In this document: positions 1-11,002 of the stretch, piece after piece
Position numbering within the stretch: position 1 is the stretch's first letter
How the letters are laid out: each line of letters starts with the position of its first letter
DNA from: Cryptomeria japonica
Lineage: Eukaryota > Streptophyta > Pinopsida > Cupressales > Cupressaceae
Direction of reading: 5' to 3'
Assembly: GCF_030272615.1 (NCBI RefSeq)
Contig: NC_081406.1
Location: forward strand, 189,377,391-189,441,390
Length of the DNA: 64,000 nt
Notes under the pieces: model-generated
Seen by the model: only the letters and a program-made list of their open reading frames with translations
Told to the model about the DNA's origin: nothing
Databases searched by the model: none
Program-made: the position numbers and the translations under genes

Positions 1-318
1 ATGATTTTTTGCGTCAAACTATTGGGTTCTGTTGATATAATTAAAAGGGACATATTTTTATGGTATATAATCCCACCTTTTCATTTATTATAATGCATTT
101 CAGTTGAAGTGATTATCATAAATCCTTTATGTTCATCCATGCATTTTATATTTAGACTATCAGCTCTTAAAAATATAGGTTCATGCTAGATCATTCACCG
201 TTGACAAGACCCTCTCTTGGTGACGTTACACATTCCTTTGTCCATTAATGAGCTTAAATTTTGTGCATAAACATTAATTCAAGTGAATGTATTGCTATTT
301 AGAAATGACCATATCAAC

Positions 319-413
319 GCCAACTCAAACAAAATGTATGTCTAAATACGTGAAATGACAAATATGACATAAATGCCAACTCAAACAAAATGTATGTCTA
401 CATACGTGAATGT
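319..413. repeat. Two direct copies of a ~39-bp sequence
   Basis: Two near-identical copies begin at 319 and 375 (56 bp apart), each starting GCCAACTCAAAC and ending in ATACGTGAA. They differ at one visible base (TCTAAATACG against TCTACATACG). The rest of 1-478 is AT-rich and I see no gene in it. Confidence 0.6.
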
Positions 414-478
414 ATGTCCATATACAAAATATACATGCCAACTAGACATGTAAGCATCCCAAAACTATCTATAACATC

Positions 479-2395
479 CTAAGTTTCTGATGGATCATCA
501 AAATCGATCCTCTTCGCCACACTGCTCGGCTTTGAAGGATCCTGCATAAGAAAAACAAACCACGATTAATATTAGTTATATTATATAATTCACATTTGAA
601 AAGATAACATAAAAATGAACTATAATTGAACTATTCATGTTTACCTCATCTCCATGTTTTCTCTTCAGCTTTGCAGGACTCTTGATGTATGTCTTCGGTA
701 GAGGAGGTATGTTTTCAATATTTTCATACACAACCTACATATGTTCAGAAACATGACATTGATACAAGTTAGCATATAATTGTCACTGATAATAACAAAT
801 TATATCTACTAAACACAAAATAAAATAAAAACACATCTACTCGAGGCATCTCTTCTTCTTCTTCTTCATCTTCAGGTATACTGGGTGTAGTCATCAAGGA
901 TGTGAAGCCAAGAATTCTTTGTACATATACACAACAAGTATATGAAACTATCAATCTATGTCTAGACGTGTATAATCACTATAAGTTATTTAAACTATTT
1001 ATTCAATCATATTTACATTCAATTACCTTTCCCTTGTCTCCAACTACACTACCAGATCCTAAATCACACTGCCCCACACTCGTGCTGCTTGTGCCCTACA
1101 AGAGTAAAATAAGATATACATGCAAGTTACTACATAATCTAATTAATACCAATATAAATGATGAGCATGTATGTACAATAAAATACAAACGACTAGGTGC
1201 AATAATATATGTACCGTCAAGCTATCAAGGCCAAATGAAATGGCCGACAAGGTGCCCTCCTGAATCTGTCTCAACTCCTCCTCGGTCATCAACTATTAAA
1301 TAGACCATGTAAATAAAAATTAGTACTTAATATTATCTATATTATAAATATTCATTTAAAATATAGCATGAACAGTGAAAATGCAAATCTTACCACTACA
1401 TCATCAATGTATGATGACGGTGCCTCCTCACCTCTAGCATGCAAGGACTCCCCAAGGTATCCTCCAGTCTATGTCATAACATCTGGTGCATCATGCATCT
1501 CATGCACCTCATAATCTGCACTATCTACAGGAGGATTGATAGGCTGTCCAATTGGACCCAAGCATACATGCCCACACATGACACAACTATGGGGCACGCA
1601 TATGTGTGGAGCCGAGGATGACATGTCAGTGCCACCGGATGCACCACTACCATCAAAAGTAGGCTGAGATATTGATCTAGTCTGAGAAACCAAAAGGCTA
1701 CTCAAAGAGTGAATAGTCGATATGGTCTGGGAAGCCACCGCACAAATGATATCTGGATGTTGCACTGGAGGTGGGGGATCAACAGGAGGAGGGGGGACAT
1801 ATGGGCCCTGGACTACTTTGACTGCCCCAGGTCTATTTTGGGCCATACCTAAACCCACACCCTTGAAAGGTTGGATGTCGAAGTAGTTCACATGTTGGCG
1901 TAAAACAAACTGAGCATACAATTTTTTTATGAAGTAGAAGGGGACATCAAGATTGTTGTTGGGTGGTTTGTCGAAAACCATCCACCAACAATCCCAAAAG
2001 TTTTTCACAATACCATCATTTGTGCACCATTTAATAGAAAGTTTTGTTTTTTGGGGGTCTACGAGTTGACCAGTGCGGGGATTCACAAACAATGAGGTGA
2101 TATCAACTTTCGATATCTCGGGATCCTTGATCTCCTTATACGACAAGCCATCCACATATTGTTCCCTCATAGAATCTCGCCACAAAAGGGTGACATTGTG
2201 CTCCTCAATCATGGTTTCCATACTCTTTATGATCAATGTGAGAGGATCAAACATTGGGTTTAGACGAGGGATCCTATGATATACATCTGCAATCCCCCTC
2301 AATTCATTCAAATTTTGTGCAATCAAATCCTGAATTGAGGGGGGGTTTGGCAAAGGAGGGTTTGGTTGATCAATGTTTTCATTGTTATCCCCCAT
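479..2395 (-). pseudogene. Unrecognised multi-exon gene, probably disrupted
   Basis: I do not recognise this protein family. The ATG at 2395-2393 opens a 308-codon frame that ends at a TAG at 1469-1471; the same frame then stays open to a GT donor at 1393-1392. Further coding pieces follow with proper GT-AG borders: exon 1 2395-1394, exon 2 1292-1215, exon 3 1095-1027, exon 4 about 916-841, exon 5 734-645, exon 6 541-479 ending in TAG. Introns are about 100-120 bp. All borders except exon 3/4 are phase 0. The product would have an N-terminal part with a WRDSMREQYVDGLSYKEI stretch, a Pro-rich linker (PPPPVDPPPPV), a Ser/Thr-rich part, an acidic run in exon 4 and a basic C terminus (KLKRKHGDE). 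Two faults are visible: the TAG in exon 1, which fits a changed CAG, and exon 4, for which I find no acceptor that keeps the frame. It could be an old host gene or a transposon-encoded gene. Confidence 0.5.
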
Positions 2396-2690
2396 TTTAA
2401 CCTAATTGAATGTAAACAATTGAATTTAGTTAACACATTTAAACAATTTTGTATTTGATTTAAAAAAACCTAGTTTTCATGAAAAAAAACCATATTTTCA
2501 ATGAAAAATCAAATAAACATTTAAAAAAATACAAAAATTGAATGAAAATGATTGAAAACAATAAAAATCTTACAATTTTGGGCAAAACACCGGATATCGT
2601 ATTTCTATAAAATTGCGCAGCTTGTAGGTTAAAAATGACTCACGGGCTGTCACAGTCGAAATATATTGTCTCAGAAAATTGGATATCCAA
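2396..2690. other. AT-rich upstream region of the minus-strand gene
   Basis: No gene is visible. This is the 5' side of the minus-strand gene at 479-2395 and would hold its leader and promoter. It contains GGATATC at 2592 and the perfect 12-bp palindrome TTGGATATCCAA at 2679-2690, right at the edge of the AT array. Confidence 0.4.
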
Positions 2691-3195
2691 TTTTTATACT
2701 TAAATTATTTTAAAATAACATTAAATTATATAATATAATAATATATAATATAATATTATTATATTATATAATACGTATTATATTATATTATATAATACGT
2801 ATTATATTATATTATATAATACGTATTATATTATATTATATAATACGTATTATATTATATTATATAATATAATAATATAATAATATAATAATATATTATA
2901 TAATACGTATTATATAATATATTTTTATATTATATATTATATAATATATATAATATAAAAATATATTATATAATATAATATATAATATAATATTATATAA
3001 TATAATATAATATAATAATATAATATATAATATAATATAATATAATATAATATAATATAATATAATATAATATTTTATAATCTAATATTATATCATATAT
3101 TATGTATTATATAATATATAATATAATATAATAACATATTATATATTATATAATATGTAATATATAATATTACATTATATATTATACAATATAAT
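2691..3195. repeat. AT-only satellite-like array with a 24-bp palindromic unit
   Basis: About 500 bp made almost entirely of TA, TAA and TAT steps. A 24-bp unit centred on ATAATACGTATTAT repeats with ACGT at 2773, 2797, 2821 and 2845, and again near 2907. The unit is self-complementary, so either strand could fold into hairpins. Confidence 0.85.
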
Positions 3196-3220
3196 TTTTA
3201 ATTTAAAATTACAAATAAAA

Positions 3221-3251
3221 ATCGGATATCCGATTTTATCCGATATCCGAT
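3221..3251. other. Pair of GGATATCC-type palindromes
   Basis: ATCGGATATCCGAT (3221-3234) is a perfect palindrome. It is followed at once by ATCCGATATCCGAT (3238-3251). The same core, GGATATC, occurs on the other side of the AT array at 2592 and 2681, so the array is bracketed by the motif. Confidence 0.5.
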
Positions 3252-3711
3252 TTGCTTAGGTAATTATCATACCAAGGTGTACTGACACTAGGCCAAGCAA
3301 AAAGTCAACACAGATTTTCACGTTTTTAAGTGAGTGGAGAAGGCTATTTTTTTCACATCGTCACTTTTTGGCCCCCCATGATCCTGCACTAACCCTGAAC
3401 ATGACGTGTTTTATACTTCCATCTTCTGATTTTTAGATGTGATTTGGGGTATTATAATGGAATTCACTAAATATAATTGGTTTGCTATTTCATATGTGAT
3501 TACATTGCATCTTAGTTATATTTGTATCAAAATCATGTGTTGGATAATGGTTTCTTTCACTTTATATTACTTATTTTCATTCATAGTACTCTTGCATATG
3601 ACATCATTAGAATTTCAAAGATATTTCCTACTTGAAAATGATTTCTCAAAGCTTTTATCTATGTTGTATGTTATTTTATGATGATATTCTGAAGACAATG
3701 CATAGCATATG
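3252..3711. other. Intergenic, no gene seen
   Basis: AT-rich sequence with only a short hydrophobic frame at 3439-3681 that lacks any recognisable motif. I see no RNA gene or clear element end here. Confidence 0.4.
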
Positions 3712-3882
3712 TAGATCACATAAAAGAATTTGTAGAAAATGATAATCCTAGAGATAACATTGAAAAGGCTAACAGTTCTTGTGTCTCTCCTAGGGTATAT
3801 CATGAGAATGAGGAAAGAATCAATACTCCTATCAATGATATTTCTAATGGAGTTAAAGAATTTAAGAGAAACGTGACACCAT
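3712..3882 (+). pseudogene. 5' piece of a gag-like remnant (E2)
   Basis: An open plus-strand stretch of about 57 codons rich in Asn, Asp, Glu and Lys (for example EFVENDNPRDNIEKA) runs up to the LINE insertion point. The sequence to the right of the LINE (from 5521) continues in the same style, so the two pieces once belonged together. I do not recognise the family from this piece alone. The Asn/Glu-rich composition resembles linkers of retrotransposon gag proteins. Confidence 0.3.
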
Positions 3883-5506
3883 CTTCATAAGGTCTTCTTT
3901 AATTTTCTCTCGATGGCTTGCTCCGCCCCTAATGCTCTCCCGTGCAAGAAAATTTGAAAGTTTGCTGCCACTATCGCTTCTATCAGAGATGTGTTTGCTG
4001 CTAGGTCTGCCTTGTTGGCTTCTATTGAGGGTGGATCGCCCCCCTCTCCCATAGGTGGCACAAGTATTGGCGCCGCCATGGATGTTGGTTTTGGGGGTCA
4101 TTCTTTTATTGTTGGTGATGATAAAGGGGGTGTGGATGCTATGACTTTTGGTGTTGTTGGTACCACGGTCCCTCCCAAACCTCCTCCTTTCACTAGTGGG
4201 CAAAGCTTTTCTTGCATGGGAAGATTTGTTGCTCATCCTCCTAAGAGGATTTATCCTCTTCCTTGTGCCAAGTCCTCCTCCATGGTGGTTTGTGGAAAAG
4301 ATGTTGTGGATAATATTGGTTTCTACCAATGTTGTGCATTGTTGTGTAGATTTTGTTGGACTTTGGCCTTCTCTATCAGACCTCCATCATTGGGTGAGTG
4401 ATTGCTGGAAGCCTTTGGTTGCTTATATAATTGAGTTTTCTCCATGTGCTAAAGGATTTTTCATTGCTTCCTTTGCTTCTTCTTCGAATAGAGACTTGTT
4501 GTTGGGCAAGTTGTGGGCTTGGGGAGCTCACTCTCTCTTTCAAGCCCTAGACAACATCTTTTAATCCCCTTACCAAACCATTTAATGTGCGTCCAGTCTG
4601 GGTTCACCTTCCTAATCTTCCCCTCCATTTCTGAGAGCATTCTTGTTATGAGGCCATTGGTAACTCTATTGGTCATTTCTTAAAGGTTGATGATGTCACA
4701 TCTTCTATGGGGTACTCTACGTTTTCCTGCATTTTACTCGACATTGGCATCTCTTCGCCTCTCCTTAGGGATGTGATTCTTATGGTTGGGGATAGGCCAT
4801 GGACTCAACCATTGGATTATGAGGGCCTCGCCTTTCGTTGTCGAAAATGCTTCTCGATAGGTCGTTTAGCTTCTGATTGTTCTCTTCCTTGTCACAAAGG
4901 TGTTGCTACTTGGTGGAAGGATACTACTACTAATAATTTGATTGTCAATTCCTCAGATTATGATTCTATTGGCTTCTCTTAGGAGGATGGTGTCTCCTCT
5001 CGGGATGAAGTTGTGCCTCTTACTATTGTTGAAGCTTTTATTGATCCTCTTGCTACTATTGGTGTGACCTCATCTGGACTTGAGGCTCCCACTCCTGTTG
5101 CTTACATTCTGCAGCTCCAATCTCCTCCCGATGCTATTTTGTTGCAGCAACCTACTACTATTCTACAACAACAACCTGTTGCTTTTGTTGACAAAAACTC
5201 TTTTAGGTCCTCTTTGCTTGATCCTTCCTTTGATGGTCCTAATGACAATATTGCCTCAGTCATAGTTTGTTGCAAATGGAAGGGGAAGTCTTCCCTCCTC
5301 CCCCAAACCCCTCTTTGCCAAGGCTTAGGTGCTTCTCCCCATCCCTGAGTTGGGTTTTGGGTTGTTGCAGGGTTCATAGGTTTTCTATTGGCCTATCTAA
5401 CCTTGGTTGGTTTAGGGTTTGCACCTTTGTTTTGCATTCTCTCTTTATTGCCTATGGGTTGTTGTATAAAGGGTCAACACCCTTGTTTTGCTTCCTTTTT
5501 AATAAA
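3883..5506 (+). mobile_element. Short ORF1-only LINE (E1) with 14-bp target-site duplication
   Basis: Non-LTR retrotransposon inserted in the E2 remnant. The flanks AAACGTGACACCAT (3869-3882) and AAACATGACACCAT (5507-5520) match at 13 of 14 bases, the long variable duplication expected of LINE insertion. The 3' end is A-rich (AATAAAAAAC), after a T-rich 3' untranslated stretch at about 5340-5500. The element holds an ORF1 of DUF4283/zinc-knuckle type and nothing of ORF2 (endonuclease, RT), although both ends are present. It is therefore an internally deleted, non-autonomous copy and not merely a 5'-truncated one. Confidence 0.8.
3991..4981 (+). pseudogene. LINE ORF1 (DUF4283 plus CCHC zinc knuckle), frameshifted
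   Basis: ORF1 proteins of plant LINEs bind the element RNA. The frame 3991-4401 holds the N-terminal linker (TSGQSFSCMGRFVAHPPKRI). The next frame (about 4330-4560) carries the DUF4283-like core (WPSLSDLHHWVSDCWKPL, then GFFIASFASSSNRDLLLGKL). A third frame (4707-4982) has MVGDRPWTQPLDYEGL followed by CRKCFSIGRLASDC, a zf-CCHC_4-type knuckle from about 4839. At least two frameshifts and a stop near 4630 separate these parts. A Pro/Leu-rich tail continues to about 5350. In the knuckle the usual GH before the last residues reads GR, so the metal-binding His appears lost. Confidence 0.75.
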
Positions 5507-5520
5507 AAACATGACACCAT

Positions 5521-6420
5521 ATTCTTCTCATATGCATACTCTAGTACAAGGGGGCAAGGTCAAAATGTTTGTGTATCAATCCCTCTAGATGCCCCTTATT
5601 TTCCTAGAGCTCATATACACTTTATTCATGATTTATTTCCTGACATAACCCTAAGAAAAGATGAAGCCTTAGATGATAAGGATCCCTCTTCCAAACCTAT
5701 CAAAGAGGACGTGAACAATGATGATAGAAAGGAGAATATCCCTACAGGGGATATTCCTTCATCTACTCATCCCTTTGGCCGTTCAACCTGCTCTTACACA
5801 ATAAATTTTTAAGAAATTTGTAATGAAATCCATTCTCCTTCACCATTGCGAACATCCTATGAAGTTGGATATGATATGATTTCAAGAAAGTCTATAAAGG
5901 ACAAGGACTTGGAAAACATGAACAAGGAATTGAGATCCTTGTAGACTCTCCCACACAATTTTCTTAGAAGGCTTGAGATATCCTAATTCTCAAGCATCTA
6001 TTTAGGATGCTTGTAAGGTGAAAATGCTTAAGGAGTATTTTGCAAGACATAGAAACTATCATCTATCCAAACATACTTCTTCATCAAATAATCCTCTTCC
6101 TATACCATTTCTTTTGCCTCAAGATCTTCTCCTTCCACTAGCATATCTTGTCCTGCATCTCAAGAGAGAAGACCTAGCCATATTGACATTTAAGAAAACA
6201 TAGCTATACGAATCTTTTGGAGATTGAAGTATGATAAGCATGCTATTTTTCCTTTTATAAAATATAATAATAAGAATAAAGAGGGCGCTGAGTATTGTCT
6301 TTTTCATCTTTGTTATTCTAATTCTCTTGGAAATTGTAAAGCTTTTTACTAATTTGTTCAAGACCAATATGATCAAAGATCGCATAGCTCTGACAATTGA
6401 TCTCCCATTTTTTCTTGGTG
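5521..6420 (+). pseudogene. Gag-like remnant of an LTR element (E2)
   Basis: Plus-strand coding traces with several stops. One frame to 5812 reads DAPYFPRAHIHFIHDLFPD and then a Lys/Asp-rich linker. After stops the frame near 6270-6400 reads GAEYCLFHLCYSNSLGNCKA, which resembles the C-x2-H-x4-H-x4-C knuckle of many gypsy gag proteins with one His replaced, and then FVQDQYDQ. This suggests a gypsy-type gag, but no protease or RT follows. The LINE at 3883-5506 interrupts it. Confidence 0.35.
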
Positions 6421-7375
6421 AAGAGGTGGTGTCTTAGCATTCCATTCACATTATTATATTGCTCCTTACCCTATGAAATTAGTAGTTTAACTTTATTGTG
6501 GGCTCTTTTTCATGTGTGGTGATGCATCTTCAATTCCAATCATACATGGACAACAACACAATTCTTCCTTGTCTCCTTGCTTGGAGGGCAAGGATAATAT
6601 ATTCATTTCTCTTTGTTTTTCAAATATTGTCTCTTCCTTTGAGTTGTATTCTTTGTAACTTGATGTCTTTTCTTGCATTGAATTATCCTGCATGCGAGTA
6701 CATATGTGTTCCTTGGTTAGGACCTATTATTTTTTTGAAGCAGTGCATCCTTTATGTATAATCTCTCTTTTGAAGGAATGCAATCCTTCTCTTTGTCCCT
6801 ATGCTTGGTGGGTATTGATTCTATCTTCTATCTTCTATCTTCTATCCTTTCTAAGGATCCACTTTTTTTATGATGAGTGGTGTTTACTTATGAAACAATG
6901 TTATTCTTTGTGTGAAGTTTGTTTTCTCAAGGATTCTCTCTTATGCAAGAGATGTGTATCCTTCGACACAACCTCTTCTTCACTTGACGATGTATGTCTA
7001 TTATAAATGAAACTATCACTTAGGGTCAAAAGTTTGTTATCCTTCATTAAGAACCCCTTTACCTAGAAATAGGAGAAAGGTGTGAATTCTTGTTCTCCTT
7101 TCTTTTGGTCAATGATGTCATTTTTGTTCAAAATCTCTTCTTGGAGATAGACATCTTTGAGAAAATATCTCTTCCTCCTTCTCATCCAAAGGATTCCCTT
7201 TACAATTGTTGCAAGATATCTCTTTTACACTATCTTTTCCTTTCTTATAAAGGCATCATGCCTCTTTAGCTTGGATTTATGTCCATTGTTTCCTAAAGGA
7301 TATCTCCTTGGTGGTGAAGGTGTATATCCTTGTTTCTATATTTCTTAAGACATCAACATACCGCTATGTTGACAT
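6421..7375 (+). other. Decayed internal region of E2
   Basis: Only short, T-rich hydrophobic plus-strand frames are seen (6498-6761, 6692-7006, 7157-7348), with no recognisable domain. The stretch lies between the gag-like remnant and a purine-rich tract, so it is probably the worn-out remainder of the same element. Confidence 0.3.
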
Positions 7376-7378
7376 CTT

Positions 7379-7408
7379 AAGGGGGCATTGGGAGCGGGGG
7401 GGGCATAC
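7379..7408 (+). other. Polypurine-tract-like sequence
   Basis: The sequence TAAGGGGGCATTGGGAGCGG and a following run of G form a purine-rich block. It follows the last E2 frame and comes just before a new sequence type at about 7410. This is where a plus-strand LTR element would carry its second-strand primer and then its 3' LTR. Confidence 0.4.
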
Positions 7409-8559
7409 ATCATACTCTCCTTGTGCTATATTTTCAATTTAAATTGTGGATTTCCTAGCATAATGCCTTGCTTGGTTTCCCTTTTCTATGTATTATATGG
7501 GTTGTTGCATGCTTTAAACATACCTAACTCTTAGACAAGATACTTCATTCCTAAAACTAGATAATACTTTTATATGTCTTATACAAGGTGTACATGCTCT
7601 AAACCAAACCTAACTCTTAGACAAGATGCTTTCACTCTTGATTAGACATATTATTTTTCAATTTCATATCTTAAACAGTTTGTTGCATGCTCGAAACCAT
7701 ACCTAAAGTCTTAGATGAGATGTTTAACTCCTAAAACCAGATGACGACATATGTAGCAGGATGAGTTGACTAGCATAGCGCAACTTGATAGACCTTTCGA
7801 TTCTTCCTTTTTCAACTTATATAAGGTAGGTTGACTAACATAACATAACTTCCTAGACTATTCAACCCTCCTTGTGCAAACTTTTTGAGATGAGTAGAAC
7901 TAGCATAACACAACTTGCTAGAGTATTCCAACTCTACTCCTCTACATGTACCACACAACATAACACAACTTGTTGTCTCATGAGAATTCATGTTCCCATT
8001 GATCACCTATCATAGCGCAACTTGCTAGCTTGTGAATTCTACAGTCGAGATCTTTATTTTCTTCTCATGGATCACCTTGCTAGAGTAGAACTAGCATAAC
8101 ACAACTTTCTAGAGTATTCCAACTCTACTCCTCTACATGTACCACATGACATAACACAACTTGCTAGAGTATTCCAACTCTACTCCTCTACATGTACCAC
8201 ACAAAATAACACAACTTCTTGTATCATGAGAATTCATGTTCCCATGGATCACCCAACATAACACAACTTGCTAGCTTGTGAATTCCATAGTCGAGCTCTT
8301 TTTCTTCTTCTCATGGATTACCTAGCATAACACAAGTTACTAGTTTGTGGAATTCATGTTCTCCCCTTCCTCCTCCAAATGAGCTCATAGCTTTGCTATT
8401 TTTTGGATTATGGTTCATCACTTGATGTATTTTCTCTCTTTTCATGTGACCACTTATGTTCTTGTAATAGCATTCTGACAATGAGATTAGTGGTTGAGGC
8501 ATTTTGATTATCGAGGTCTCTTGAACTAGTTGACTTGGACCTTTTAGTACTATTTACCT
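7409..8559. repeat. LTR-like region with diverged direct repeats
   Basis: No gene. From about 7480 the words CTTAGACAAGATGCTT and CATAACACAACTTGCTAG recur. The block CTAGAGTATTCCAACTCTAC occurs at 7918, 8109 and 8164. A larger block of about 115 bp at 7960-8076 (CATGAGAATTCATGTTCCCA) is repeated at about 8207-8322. Offsets of about 55, 191 and 247 bp show nested tandem duplication. It may be the start of the 3' LTR of E2; E3 interrupts it at 8560. Confidence 0.55.
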
Positions 8560-8976
8560 TGTTGAATAACCGGAATATTGAGAGGGGAGGGTTGAATCAA
8601 CATTCCCTTGAACTTATTTAAACTTCTTATTAACCAATCACATAGCATAATTCAAAGTGTAGTAAACAAAAATAGAGACATAACACATAACACAAGATTT
8701 GTACATAGAAAACCCAAGATGGGAAAAACCATAGAGAGATGATACTCTTAGGAATAGTGTAGTATGCAACCGGTTACACAATACAAAGGGCTGGCTCACT
8801 GCCGGTTTATCTCATTACCGACTTGGACTTGTTGTCCAAGATACAAAGAGGTATTATAGCCAATAATTATAGTATACAAAAATTGAACTGTTACAAGTGC
8901 ATCTAACATATGCATAAATATAGTTTCTTTGAAGTGCACAAATTCGCTTGTAAAACATAATCATAATTCTTTTGCC
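8560..8976 (-). repeat. E3 3' LTR, distal part
   Basis: It starts TGTTGAATAACC, as the 5' LTR does at 27509, and follows that copy base by base with scattered changes up to about 8965. It contains the shared LTR stem-loop at 8701-8740. At 8976 it breaks off and E4 sequence begins. Roughly 150 bp of this LTR, present at about 27915-28070 in the 5' copy, is missing. Confidence 0.75.
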
Positions 8977-10010
8977 TATCAATCATACCAAAAACACATT
9001 GATAAAATCATTCAGCACTTGACACAATGATTTTTCACGTGGAAACCCAAATGGGAAAAACCACGGAGGGGATGAATACCCACAAGTATTCTTTGAACTC
9101 TTTTGAAGTTTTCCCTATTAGGAGCCAAGCCTGGTTAGAAGCTTATACAAGAATGTTTTGTTAGGAACAGATTTGGTTAAGAACCACCTGGTTAAGGGAT
9201 TGACTATAAATACCCTGTTAAAGGTAACTCCAGTGAAGGATTTAAAATCCAAGATAATGGATCACTTGGTTAGAGGATTTTAACAACAAGCTTGTTAGAG
9301 CTTACCTTGTGAGGGGATTTCAAAACTGTTGTAATGGTTAGAGAACAATACATTCTTTGACCAATCTGGAAATAACACTTCCTTGCTGAATCAAATCCTT
9401 TACCGCTCCTATCTACCTTCACATCATTCTGCAGACACACCCCCTGGTTTGGCAACAATCACTTTCACACTCTATCAAATTGCCAACAACTCATTCAATC
9501 AATCCATATACCTTATAAGAAAATACATCAGGTCAATAACACAACACAAACACTAAACTTCTCATAGAGATTACAAACACATCGGTTCAATATTGATCGT
9601 TAGATTGCATTGAAATCAACTTTACATTCTTCTAGGCATTTACAACCACTCCTGGATCATCACACTTTGAATCTTGTAACACATCACGCGTTTGTCACTT
9701 TATACTATGCATTTGATCATTCCCAAGATAAACAATTATCTTTTATGCGTGAAAACCATCTAGAAACTCATCATGTGCAACATGCTTTTGTGGCATCTTC
9801 ATCACCGATCATCATCCAATCATAAACCTTCACATCTGATCTCCAAGCTTTATCGGTTAGGGTTCTACTTCTCAACTGGTTAGGGTTACTAGTTGATCTT
9901 CACTGCTTCATTACCAGTTTCTTTTACTACTTCATTACCGGTTGCAATTGACATCAATGTCAACACTTCCTAATATAATTCTTCAATGCAATCTTCATGC
10001 AATGCCAATA
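8977..10010 (-). repeat. E4 3' LTR (truncated at its distal end)
   Basis: It matches 20570-21617 throughout: both copies share TATCAATCATACC, the CGTGG...CCACG stem-loop (9038-9065), and an end reading CAATGCCAA. The terminal CA has become TA at 10009-10010. Confidence 0.8.
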
Positions 10011-10033
10011 TTCTCCTCCTTTGGCATTGATGG
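10011..10033 (-). other. E4 polypurine tract
   Basis: On the minus strand the sequence reads CCAAAGGAGGAGAA directly before the LTR start. This is the plus-strand primer position expected for a minus-oriented element, and it is nearly the same as in E3, E10 and E15. Confidence 0.7.
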
Positions 10034-10140
10034 AAATGCAAATATCAATACTAATTGATTGTCATGATGATTCAAGTATAGGAATCTTGGTTTATATTTT
10101 GCGACATAAACTATCCTTCAACTGTATCTTCATATCATCA

Positions 10141-10893
10141 TGATGCAGGAGCATCCTCGGTTCATAGAAATATTGCATCAACCAAAAACATTTTCTTTCC
10201 TATTTGCAGTTTCAGTTTTCCTTTCTGTGTGTCCCGATTTTGGCACACCGACTTCTTGTGGAGTTGGATTCTTCTTGGAGACCTGATCACCCTGATTTCT
10301 CTCTAACTGCATCTCATTTGGATAACTTTCCAACAAGATATCGCTACCGGTTTTCCTTGTCAGTTTTTGGTTACCGGATTGTTTTGTTATTGATTGCTTG
10401 AGACCATTTCTGGTGATCTATTGGAACCCATTCCGATGCTTGTGGAGCCTTAGACGTTGATCTTGATGTTTCTTGATGTGTGGCCGACCTTCTGCGTTTC
10501 ATCCTTTGGATTTTTCGGAGGCCATCCTCATTCATTTCCGCACTTTTGGATTTTGATCCTTTTTGGGCTGACTTGATCCTTTGGATCAATATATATATTT
10601 GTAATCATGCTTTGCATTGTAGAAAATATATTAGAGATAAAAGAGTATCAGATAGATAGTTCTTAGAAGATAGATCTTTTGACTCAAGGTCCCGATGAGA
10701 CCTATTCTACCAGGCCGGTGTGTCGGTATGTTGTAACTCGGTTGTTTCTGGTTGGATGTAATTAACTTTTCATGCAATAAATCAATCTGTTCTGCATTGC
10801 CTCCATCATATTTGTGTGTTTCCGCTGTGTTAACTCTTGCTGACCGGTTTCAACTAATCTCTTTGAGGTCCCTCCTTACCAGTGACTGCTTCA
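10141..10893 (+). repeat. E5 5' LTR
   Basis: 753 bp, from TGATGCAGGAGC to ACTGCTTCA. It aligns along its whole length with 15530-16306. It has a short TA run (about 10590-10598), where the 3' copy has about 40 bp of TA. Confidence 0.85.
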
Positions 10894-10895
10894 AG

Positions 10896-10906
10896 TGGTA
10901 TCAGAG
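10896..10906 (+). other. E5 primer-binding site (initiator Met tRNA)
   Basis: TGGTATCAGAG lies two bases after the 5' LTR end. This is the standard complement of the 3' end of plant initiator methionine tRNA, used to start minus-strand DNA synthesis. Confidence 0.85.
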
Positions 10907-11002
10907 TGAAGTTTCATTCTGAAGGATTGCATGTCCTATATTTTATTGTAGGGTGGCAGATTGTGGATCCAACCTGCAATTGCAGAGGCCTAGCGTGGAT
11001 CA

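Noticed and set aside
902-1303. 133-codon plus-strand frame
   Set aside because: It is antisense to well-bordered exons of the minus-strand gene and lacks any motif.
3280-3300. CACTA transposon end at CACTAGGCCAAG
   Set aside because: No matching inverted end or target duplication was found on the other side.
3439-3681. Hydrophobic 80-codon frame, possible membrane protein
   Set aside because: The composition follows the AT-rich DNA; no signal or family feature is visible.
6498-7006. Cys/Leu-rich plus-strand frames
   Set aside because: Short overlapping frames in T-rich sequence without domain or start context.
7890-8340. CRISPR-like array
   Set aside because: Repeat spacing is irregular, the repeats are diverged, and the context is plant retroelements; this is tandem duplication.
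10896-10906. Partial tRNA gene at the Met-tRNA match
   Set aside because: Only 11 bases match and they sit right at an LTR border, as expected of a primer-binding site.
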